DNA of 64,000 nt, from NCBI RefSeq assembly GCF_033115175.1, contig NC_084834.1, forward strand, positions 120,028,275 through 120,092,274. The letters run 5' to 3'. Made by a program: the position numbers and the translations under genes. This DNA is from Lepus europaeus (Eukaryota > Chordata > Mammalia > Lagomorpha > Leporidae). Of this stretch, positions 50,201 to 62,200 are shown piece by piece; the first letter of the stretch is position 1; every line of letters starts with the position of its first letter. The notes below the pieces were generated by a model. It saw nothing but the letters and a program-made list of their open reading frames with translations. It was not told the DNA's origin and did not search any database.

Positions 50201-53200
50201 CTGAAATCACCAGAGCAAGGACGTTCTGGTCACTCGTATATTCAACAAAAGAAAAGGCATAAAAATGCCTGTACATGGACGTGACTTTATACACCCAACA
50301 GCCTCCCACATACTCTCTACTTCTTTAAGGTGGATCCCCAAATCTCTATTTTCCTTTTGAATAAAATTTTCACTGTTTTATAACCTGCCAATTTTTATGA
50401 GAGTAAGGAAAATATTTTGAATAACCTGTGTTAATATTTTTAATACTTCTAGTAATTACTATTTACCCATTTAGTTGGTTGGATGACATAGTATGTGTAA
50501 TTTCTTTTTGCAACTAACAGTCATTATAGAAGTTTTAGTGCTTACAATTACAATCAAATAAGAAATATATTTTATGTAAGTATATTGTAAATACTTATCG
50601 AAGATATGACTATACCTCTCATAATTGAAATATATGAACCAACTGTCACCTATAGATGTGAGCGAGTATCAGAAAGAAACAACCAAGTTCAAGTGAGCCC
50701 AACCGTGGGGGAGGACATACAGTTCAGACGAAGCTGCTGCAGTTGCTCCCTGTGTCCCCTTTCCAATCTGATCCTTCTTTTTCCCCTTCTTTCTTCCTCG
50801 ATAGTAGGAACGTTCTCGCATTGGCAGCCACCTTTCTGGATCTGGGGTAACTTTGGGGTCATAATTCTTAGGCAGCTTTCCTGTGTAACAGTTCACAAAA
50901 AATGGGGAGATGTACATATAATATTTTCAAGATGGTTTGTTAAACAATGTATTCAAGCCTAGGAATAACACCAAAACTGAAATGTATCTGACAAATCTTC
51001 ACTTTTATCATCTAGTGGGGGAAGGGCATCTGTAAGCATAACTGAAAATTCAGAGGTCACAAAGGAAAAACTTTCACACACACATAACATGAAACAGAGT
51101 GGATTAATATCCCTAATTTAGAAAGAGTTTTTGCTAATCAATGGATCAAAGAAAAATATGAAATTAAGATTAGAGTAAGCCAGTAGAAACAAGTCATTAA
51201 ACATATGCATACGGCCGGCGCCGTGGCTCAATAGGCTAATCCTCCACCTTGCGGCACCAGCACACCAGGTTCTATTCCCAGTTGGGGCACCGGATTCTGT
51301 CCCGGTTGCCCCTCTTCCAGGCCAGCTCTCTGCTGTGGCCAGGGAGTGCAGTGGAGGATGGCCCAAGTGCTTGGGCCCTGCACCCCATGGGAGACCAGAA
51401 GCACCTGGCTCCTGCCTTCGGATCAGTGCGGTGCGCTGGCTGCAGCGCGCCAGCTGTGGCGGCCATTGGAGAGTGAACCAACGGCAAAGGAAGACCTTTC
51501 TCTCTGTCTCTCTCTCACTGTCCACTCTGCCTGTCAAAAAAACAAAACAAAACAAACATTTGCATAGACAGTCTAATTAAACATGACAAGGGCCAGGCAG
51601 GCAGTTGGTCTCAGCGATCAAGACACTGTTGAGATACCCACTTCTTGCATCAGAGTGCCTGGGTTTGAGCCCAGGCTGTGCTCTGGATTCCAGCCTCCTG
51701 CTAACACACACCCTATGGAGGCAGCAAGAGATCGCTTAAGTGGTTGGGGGAGTAATCAGTGGATAGGAATTTTCTCTGTCTCTCCAATAAATGATGTTTT
51801 TGAAAAGTCCATGTTCAAAGATATAAGAAGAGAGGGTAGTATATGTCAGAAGATTTGTAGATAGGGTTAAACTCAAGCTTTTATTTACAGAAAGATATTT
51901 AAGATTTTTAAAAGTCTCACCCTTCTTTTTCTTCTTCTTCTTTTTCAAATCTCCCTGTCTATAAAGAGAAGAAAAATCATTATCACCATTGTGATGTTTA
52001 CAGAGCACTAAGTATGTGCAAATCATAAAGCTGCTTAAGACTTGGTAGCAGCTCACCAGAGCTAACAAGGTGGCTGGAAAATCAATTTCAGTTAAATCCA
52101 ATCAAGCTTCAGATACTATAATTTTTGGAAAGTAGTTAAGAAAATAGACAATCGTTTTCAGAAAAGAAACCATTTATACTGCAAAAAATTCTAAGTGGCA
52201 AACATTATGTTTATGTGAAAAGGTAACCAATTTGCACTAGAATGCAAAGTTCTACTTCGGAGAGTTACCCTATGTTATGCAAGACGTCAGGGACTCCACA
52301 CTCTGCCAGAACACATACAGGTGAGATATAGGCAGAAACTACGACCTGGAAGGATATGCAGCACAAGTCATGTCGGTCATGGCTCTGGGAAGGAGGAGGG
52401 GGGATGAGCTGGGAAATGACTTTTTACTTTGTACTCTTTTCTCTTTATATGTGGACCCTTTTGATTTATTATGTTTTTAAAAAATAAAGCTGGGGCAGGT
52501 GTCTGGTGCAGCGGCTAAGCCCCACCTGGGATGCCTGCATCCTCTATCAGACTGCCCAGGTGTGAGCCCTGGCTCCACTCTGCATTCCAGCTTCCGCATA
52601 ACGCACACCCTGGGAGGCAGCAGGGGGTGGAGTCCCTGCCATCCACGTGGGAGACCTGAGTGTTTCCAGCTCCCAGCTCTGGCCGGCCCAACGCTGGCTA
52701 CTGAGGGCCTTTGGGGAAGGAGCCAGCACATGGGAGATCTGTGTTTTTCTGCCTTTCAAATAAACAAATTTAATAAATAAGTAAAACCTTTACTAGTTAC
52801 ACTGACACTCACTCCCCCACAAACTCCCAAAACATAAAAGTGCTGAAAATGGTATAAAAAAAAAAATCAAGGGGCTGGCGCTATGGCACAGTGGGTTAAT
52901 GCCCTGGCCTGAAGCGGCCGGCATCCCATATGAGCGCCGGTTCTAGTCCCAGCTGCTCCTCTTCCGATCCTGCTCTCTGCTGTGGCCTGGGAAAGCAGTA
53001 GAAGATGGCCCAAGTCCTTGGGCCCCTGCACCCATGTGGGAGACCTGGAGGAAGTTCCTGGCTCCTGACTGGCGCAGCTCCAGACGTTGCAACCAATTCG
53101 GGAGAGAACCATCGGATAGAAGACCTCTCTTTCTCTCTCTCACCTCTCTGTGTAACTCTTTCAAATAAATCTTTAAAAAAAAAAATCAAGAAAACATTTC

Positions 53201-56200
53201 AATAATTAAGTAATCTGAAAGCTACAGTAAAAAGAGCAAGACATTAACAAAAATCTCTGGCTATACTCATTTGAAATGCCTCTATGAGAACTCTGAAACA
53301 GTCCACTCAAAAGACAACAGCAACAACTCCTGCCAAAATTGCATCCTGTAAGTCACAGAACTGTGAGCACTCTCTCAGGACATCCTGCAGAGTAGGAGAT
53401 ACAATGTCTGCTGTCTTATTTCAGTGCCTGATCTCTTACCTAGACCTTGCAAATCCAAATTATCTCCCTATAAACTACATTCAACAGCAGTGCCTCCAGC
53501 GACCCGAGGTTCTCTGCCACTTCTTGTCTGCCCCAGCTCTGTCTTGCCCGCCTCATCGTCCTCTTTCTCAGCCAGCACATCCCTCCTCCCTGAAGCCTTT
53601 CCTGTCCCTGTTCCCAGGAAGAACTGACTGTCCCCAAGGGTGCGGTCCTCCATTCCCTACAGTTGTTACGTGTGAACCGTAACAGCACTTACTGCTTACA
53701 TATGTTTTTTCTACTTCACTTTTGGACAATATACAGCATAAACCTATCACATAGTGTATCTTCAAAAGAAACTAATCTCTCTGCCTCTTCTTCTCTCTGT
53801 GTAACTCTTTCAAATAGATATTTACATAAAAATTTATTACATTTGTAACAAAGGAAGTAAATCATTGGCTAAGTGCTTTCTCTCTCCCATGCTCTATGCA
53901 TCCTAAATAAAAAATAGATTCTTAAATGATGCCCTGCAGGTTTCTACTGTGTTTTGAAGAAAGCAATGGCGGAAACAAAGAATCAGAATATGATTTCTTA
54001 TAAGTAAATGAAACTGGCTTATCACTCCTCCAAAGCAGCATAAACCACCTGAACTTTAGTTGAGGAGTGCAATGATGTCCTAAATGAACAAATCATTCTC
54101 AGGTAAAGTAGGAGATATCCAGTCTAGGGAATAATATTCATAGAAAGAATGAAGTCTGTCTTTAAAGGGGGGGGGGGCACTGTGGCGTAGCAGGTAAAGC
54201 TGCAGCCTGCAGTCTCAGCTGCTCCACTTCCCATCCAGCTCTCTGCTATGTCCTGAGAAAGCAGTAGAGGATGGCCCAAGTCTTCAGGTCCCTGCACCCT
54301 CATGGGAGACTTGGAAGAAGCTCCTGGCTCCTGACTTTTGCATCAGCGCAGCTCCAGCCATTGTGGCCAACTGGGAGTGAACCAGTGGATGGAAGATCTA
54401 TCTTTGCCTAACTCTGACTTTGAAATAAATAAATAAATCTTTAAAAAAAAAAAAAAAAAAGAATGAAGTTATGCCTATATTAGTACCTAGAGAGCTCCCT
54501 ATGACTTCGCAAATGAAATCAAATCGGAAAATAGTATGTACAAAATAATCTCCATTCTATAAAAGACAGAACAAAACATAACCAAAAAAACCCCCACCAA
54601 ACTAAGAAAAATATTTGTAAATTACCTGTTTGTGTAAACACAAAGGCAATATTGGGAAGGATATACTAAATTAATACCAGAGGTTAATTCTGGGCTGGGG
54701 CAAGGGGAGAAATGAGAACTAAGGAGTGGGCTCAATGAAAGAGAAAGGGAAAAAAAAAAAAAGGAGCCAAATCTTAGTCCAGTGGAGTTTCTGTGAGAAT
54801 GTGCTTTCTTGCCATACAATTTAAAATCCGCAGTGAAGAGACTGTTACAGTGAAAAGCATTACCCTTGCTCCTTTGGCTGGCTGTCTCCAGTAACTTTTC
54901 CACCCTTCTTCCGAATGTATGTAGCACCAGGAGAATTCTCAAGAGCCTCCACGTCCACCTTTAGAGACATACTGTCTGATGAGGGCAAGTGTTTACTAAG
55001 ACTGGGATGGAACAGGAGTTCAGGAATATAATATAAAACATACGTCCATGGCTGACAATACACCCATGTCCAAGGAAAAACACCCTCTCTTCACTGAAAG
55101 CAGAACATGCTCTTCTATCTCCTACAGAGTACTCAGCCATGTCGGTTACACAGCAAATGTTCGGAAAGGTGATCTTGAGGAGCTGTAGCCTTAGCATCTA
55201 CTCCTTCACTCTGTGACACAGTTCAACATGGTGGCTCAATACAACTCAGTTCCAAAGCAAGCATCAAACTTCTGAACACAGACTTGTTCACTGCAAAGGC
55301 TTTACTGGTGGTGGCTTAGTATGCCCCATGCCAGCCCAGCTTCGGGAACAGTCTGATTAAGGCAGTCCATGTTTCCAGCTGTAAAGACACTGAATTCTCA
55401 TGTCAGCAGTGCCTGAGACGAGCTTGTGACCCACACGGCTTATTGAGAGGAACGTTTGAGAGCCATGAACCATCCACCTAATAACCCTTTGTTTCTTTTG
55501 CTGCTGGACTTGAACTTGGAGGAATAGATGCTACTCCCTCCTGCAAACTTCATTCTCACTTCTGGATCAAACTATTCCCCAAATTGTATCTACCGCTGCA
55601 TTTTTCAATTACATGGACCAATACATTCTCATTTTTGGTTTTATTAGTTCGCAGGCGATTTTAAAGCCCAGCCAAAACAGGCACTGGCAGAGCTCTTGCG
55701 TGCTACTGGGGCAGCTGTCTGGAACAAAACCGAAAGGATACGCTTTTGCTTTCTCTGGATCTACAAGTGAGTAAGCAGAAATAAGCTGTGCCAGCGTGTG
55801 AATATCTTTGGGATTTTGTCTAAAAGGAGAAACAAGAACGTTACTGAACAGTTTAAAAAACTGGAAAAGGAACAGACACAAGTAAAATAACTTCCTCATA
55901 TCAAATCACAGCAATGACACGTGGACATCCACATCTCCACCTCCCTGTGCTTACTTCCAGAGCTGTTCTAGGTCACTAATTGCCTCCTTCTTCCGCCCGT
56001 ATTTGAGTTTGAAGTTTGCAGCTTCTCTTATCAAGGACAAATGAGCAGGAGATTTAGGCTACAGTTTCAATAAAAAGAAAAAAAAAGTTTTAAGGTCATT
56101 GTCTGCAAGTCAATGACGTTATATTTATTAGACCTTCAAAATGTATCAGTCCATTAAATTCCTCATCTAAAATTTTAGTGAATGTCTGAAACAACAATAT

Positions 56201-59200
56201 CCTTCACATATATACAGGGAGGGAGGTAGACAAATTAGTACAAGTAACCACCAATTTATGAATCTGCAACACATCCCAGTTCTATTAAGGCTGCCAACAA
56301 CTAGCAGCTTACCCTGACAACCAAATCTTAAAGACACACCGCTGCCGTTCTCAAACACCGCGACAGTTCCTGGTCACTGATGCCCCTCTCCTACCATCAG
56401 TGATAACAGCACAAATGCTGCTCGTGTTGTGTATGTTTATGAGTAAGCTGCGTGTTGTGGCTGAGAGCCCCACGGTGGGAAAGGCAAGATGCTCCTGTTA
56501 GACGGAGACACGTAAGCAATGATTTCATGTGCTACTCTTGCAACTGTCACTACTACTTTTTGGCTCTGCAGTCACTTAAGATGAGCTCCCTTACATGCAA
56601 CCACATACTACAGGTTAAATACCTCTTACCTAAAATGTTTGGGACCAGATATGGTTCAGATTTGGGAGTCTTTTGAAATTTGGAATATTTGCCTAGACTT
56701 CACTAGTTGAGCATCCTTAATCCAAAAACAAAATGCTTCAAACTTCAAAACTTTATGAGTATCTTGTTGGTGCTTGGAAAGTCTCAGATTCTGGATATTT
56801 GGGTTAGGGATGCTCAATTTGTATCACTCATTCTTATTTCTTGAGATTATACACACAGGAAAAGCACAAATGAGTCGTGCCCCCCCCCCCCCTCCAATTT
56901 GTAGCCATCATTTCAAGTACACTTATTTGTGCCTGGTACTGACAACTGTGCTCATGATGCCTCACTCCGTTTGCTTACCTGCTGGTTCTGATACCACTGG
57001 ATAGCTTGGGTGAAGACCTCGATGGCACTATCAATGTCTTCCTCATGGCTGTACATGGTCACTAACGCAGACACCTACCCAGCCAAAGGTATAAATAAGT
57101 AAAACTCTTCCTTCATTCCCAGAATACACTTTTAGAAAATGAAAAACATGAAACAGCAAATGAAGATTTCTGGGCTTTCTGCCAGCACCAAGTTCATCAG
57201 AAAACTCTTTACAGAATGTAGCTTTATTCCTAGATAGATTACGAACAGTGTTTGACAAATAGGAATGTAGTTACCTAAAAATACACTGTTTCTCTTCAGC
57301 AGTGCTAGTCCCCAGTCTGACAAGCACAGAAGGTGAAAACAAGCAGGTAGAAACCTCTACACAGCAAGACATTGCTCAACACTGAGGTGTGTGGTCCGTG
57401 AGTAAATGCTAGTATAGCTGACCGCCTGTGAGGAGTCACATGTGACTTGAGCTACATAAAGCCAGTTCAGAGCTTGCCTAGGGGACAAGCAAGGAGGGAC
57501 GTATGTCTCATGGGGCTGGAGGAGGGGGCTAAAGGAGGAAGAGGAGCAGTAGGAGATGAGGATAGAAAGGAAACAAAGAAAAAGCTGGATCTTTAAGAAA
57601 AATCAGTAAACTAATAAACTTCTGGATAGACTGATCAGAAAACAAACAGACACAAATAACTATCAGCAATGAGAGAGGTCTACAGATATCAAAAGGATAT
57701 CAATTTAGGTTAAGAAATTCCCCACACAGGTCTGAGATTATTTGAGGTTGGTATTTAGTGATAACATTAGACCTAAACAGTGCCTGACACATCTGAATAC
57801 CAAAGGAATACCACAAACTTTCAAGCTAATAAATTCAATAACCTGCATGAAATGGATAAATTCCTTGAAACATGACAGAAGTTCAGATGTTAAATATTAC
57901 AAACGTTTTATTTGCAGCCATGTGGTGGATTTGATAGTGACATCAAATAATTGCAGCATGATACGAGTCTTCAAGAGAAGGCATCACCATAACACTGCTG
58001 CACATTTACTGAGTGTCAAACACACACACACAGTGTTTGAGGACACAAACATGAAGCAAACAGTTCCCGCTCCAGATGGAAATCCCACTACACAATGATG
58101 GTAGACACATGCTTTCATGGCTGTATTAGTAATCTAAACTTTAATACTTCACTAAACAGTAGGCTGCTTTTACTAAAGTGTTTAACTCAAAGAAATCACA
58201 ATGACAACATGACAAACACAGTTTGGGTTCAGCAATTCCCTAGACAGGTCTGAAGTTATGTGAGGCTGACCTTCAATGATATGGCCTAAATATTAAATAG
58301 TGCCTGGCGCTCTGACTGGGCAATAATAAACTGCAAACCAGCCCACAGCTGAGCATTGCATGAAACGACATTGCTATCCTTCTGACTCTATTGGGATATA
58401 AGCAGAAATTAAAATACAGAGAAACATCATACATAGAGACAATCAACTCTACTACTTTTTTAGTCTTGTAGTACTTTATTTATAAACTCACCATGCCTGG
58501 TTTATGCTTTAACTTCTCTATGCTTCTCAATATTAGACATGCTTTGGAAATATTACCTTAAGAGATTAAAAACAAAATCAGTATCACATTGAAGAAAGTA
58601 TATTACAGGGGGAAAAATAACCACAACATTTTACTTTTGCCCACTGCTTTTCCTCAGGACAGCAGCCCTGAGTTGTCACATCTCTAAATACACAAGCTCT
58701 GGGGACGTGGGCACAGGGCACCTCACTTAGTTACTCCACAGAGTAGGAAAATGAGTTCTAAGGAAATGATACACCTCGCTTACACTCACAAAGGAAGTTA
58801 CTGGCAGAGCTGTTACCAGAGACGAAGTCTCCAAACGTCCAGTCTATCGAGTTCCATTTCTTTACCGTTAGACTGGAACATTAAGGTGTGGGCTCCTTCC
58901 CTAAAGGCCTTGAAAAATGTTAATTGTGGACATCAGTGCAACAGAAAAGTCATGGTGTTGAAATTCTGATTTTCCCACTCACCGCAAACCTCAACAATTT
59001 AAACCTGTCAGTCTTTAAAGGCAAAATAAACAAAAAACCATGACAGACTCTCTCTCAATAATTTCAGAAAGATAAATAATCCATGCAAAAATAAACTAAA
59101 AATCAGGTATGGTAAGAAGATAAAGGGGGGCAAGCAAAAGAAAGAGCTGGTAGAAGAAGGAAACAGACAGGGAGGAGGGTAAAGAAATGTGAGAATGCGG

Positions 59201-62200
59201 TTAGCCGGAGCTCAGCAGGTTTCTGAACACTGTCTTCATTACCGCCCGCTAAACAGACTTTTCCCCCAAATTTCCAATATCCTTCCTCCCCCTCCTCCCC
59301 ATGAAATTCTCATTTCAGTTGGCATAACATCTAAAATTTTGACTGAATATCACTTCCACCAAACTTGAATGTTCCATACCAGAGCTGTGTGACACAACTT
59401 TCTATGACAAGGGGAGCTGACACTGGTGCTACCCAATATGGCAGCCACTAGCCTCAGCTTCTGCACTGTAGCTAGTGAAACTGAGGAAGTGAATTTTAAA
59501 TTTTGCTTCATCTTAATTTAAACTTACAATAGTTACAAATGGCTAGTGGCTACAATATTGGACAATATACCTCCAGATAACTTTTCAAGGTACATTCAAA
59601 ATCACAAAGGGACACAGCAATGCTGCCATCCCATATCAGAGTGCCAGGTGGAGTCCTGGCTGTTCCACTTCTGATCCAGTTTCCTATTAATGTGCCTGGG
59701 AAAGCAGTGGAAGATGGTCCAAGTATTTAGGACTCTGCTACCCACGTGGGAGACCCAGATGACATTCTTATCTCTTGGTTTTGGTCTGGCCCTACCCTGG
59801 CTGTTGCGGTCATTTCAGGAATGAACCAGCAGGTGAAGATACCTCTCTGTCTTTCCCTTTCTCTCTCTGTAACTGTACCTTTCAAATAAATAAATCCTTT
59901 TAAAAAATAGCAAAGTAACCTTTTTCTTATTTCAAGCGAATATTACATACTCAGTAAATCTGGGTAACTATGGCTTTTTGGAATGATGGAGCCCTTTGTT
60001 TCGACTGTCAAAGCACGGACTGAAAATCATTCTAACAATTTAGGAATTAACATAAGAAAAGGGTCAACTAGTTCATTACTCAATCTGTTGGACATTACAC
60101 AATCTAGCTTCATGTTTTAAACACTAATGCTTTACCATTATGCATAATGTCTAAAATTAGATAGCTCATTAACTTCAGAATCATTCCAGCCCCATGGATC
60201 CATTACATATTTTAATGATGGAAATAATTATTATTTTTAATACCTTGGGAAATTTTCAGCTGTGCCATGGTCAACTTAATTTCAGCTGCATTTTCTGGAT
60301 GTTGATCTGAGAATTCCTAAAATTGTTTTAGTTGGGGGAAAAAAAATCACATTTAATATATACAACTAGAAATTACTATTATCTAACCCATACAAAAGTT
60401 TAAAACCAGCTGTTAAAGTTCTAAACTTTTGGTTTCTGGTCAAAATTTTAACTTGGGAAAAATTGTACTCGATGCCCACTCAGCTTTTAAGTATGCTCTG
60501 AAATGACTACAGTGACGTTGAGCTTCCTAGACGTCGTTAACAGAACACTGACAAAGATCACCACGCAAGGGCAGGCGTTTGGCCCAGCAGTTGAGACGCT
60601 GGCTAGGACACCACATCCCACACTGGAGTGCTGGCTTTGTGTCAGGCTCTGCTCCCAGCACGGAGAATGGAGACGACTGGGAGGCAGCAGGGATGGCCCA
60701 AGCAGTTTGGTTCTTGGCTCCTGGCTTTGGCCTGAAGGGTATCTGGGCAGTGAGCCAGCAAATGGGAGTTCTGTTTCTCTCTCGAATAATTTTGTTAATC
60801 AGAGAAAAAAAAAAAAATCACTGCACACTTTTTTTTCTTTTTCTTGAAAAAAGAAATGGTGACGCCTTACTGATGCTCCCTACTAGACAACTCTGCCTGC
60901 CACGAAGGTCCTAATTTTACTCCGTCCAACTTTTCAACATAGGCTTCTCAGGAACTTCAAAAATATAATACTGTAACTGGTTTGGATTGATAAAAGCTAA
61001 GTTAGCATCCTCGTAATTTTTTAAGGGTTTGGAACAGGACTCACTGGAGATTACATTATTGGAAAGGGAATTAAGCAGCTTCTTGTCATGTAAGCATAAA
61101 ACAAACTCCTAACTCACGTTAAACGGATCTCCAAGTGAAAAAGCATTCTTCAGGGTCTGTGACAAATTTGTATATGGTGTAAATTTACATATAAGCTGTA
61201 ACCCAAGAATTAAGTGACACCGGCATTTGTCTCATGGTACGTTACGTTTTAGTTTGACATCAAATTTACAAGCCTGTAGGTCATTATAGTGCACCAAAAA
61301 CAAGGCAGCAGCTATCTGACTTTTCATTAAAAATTCAAGTAATCCGTTTACCTGAAGCAGCTCTATTGCTTTTGCATGCTGCTTTTCGCGGCAGAGCTGG
61401 GCAGCTTGGATTAGCACTGGCAGGAGGTGCTCAGGGCTCTGCGACTGCAAACTGGCAGATATTTTGCGGCACTGTTCTGCCTGGAAGATGGTTTCCCCCC
61501 AACAGAAATGAGCTAGTTAATGAAAACAAACACTACATGATCAAAAAGAGAGGGATGGGAAAATCAGTTCAAATAAAACAGTAAACGAAGACCTGCCTGA
61601 GGCACAAGAATTGATTTATAGTATCTATTCTTTTGATTTGATTTCTTAAAGTCTTCAGTAAAGGTCAAGTGTTAACTATTTGCTTGGTGCTTAAAGGTGC
61701 TTAAGTAATAAAAAGGCAAAACACATCCAGTGTAAACATTTGCTTCTAAAACAAAGTGCTTAGGTGTGTCTTGGTCAAGTATTAGGAGTAACCTGACACA
61801 ATTCTAAACAGTAAAAACATTATCTCAGGGCCGGCACTGTGCAGTTAAGCCACAGTGCTGGCATCCCACATGGGTGCTGATTCAAGGTCCCGGCTGCTCC
61901 ACTTCTGATCCAACTTTCTGCTAATGCACTTGGGAAAACAGTGGAAGGTGACCCAAGTACTTGGGCACCTGCATCCATGTGGGAGAGCCAAAAGCTCCTG
62001 GCTCCCAGCTTCAGCCTGGTCCAGCCCCAGCTATTGTGGCCATTTGGGGAGCGAACCAGCAGATGGAAGACCTCTTTAACTCTGCCTTTCAAATAAATAA
62101 ATCTTAAAAAAAAACATTATCTCTCACTCTCCCAATAAAACTTGTTATAGAAAGAGTATGAAATCAGAATTTAATTAGAATGCATGTTAGAACTGACCTC

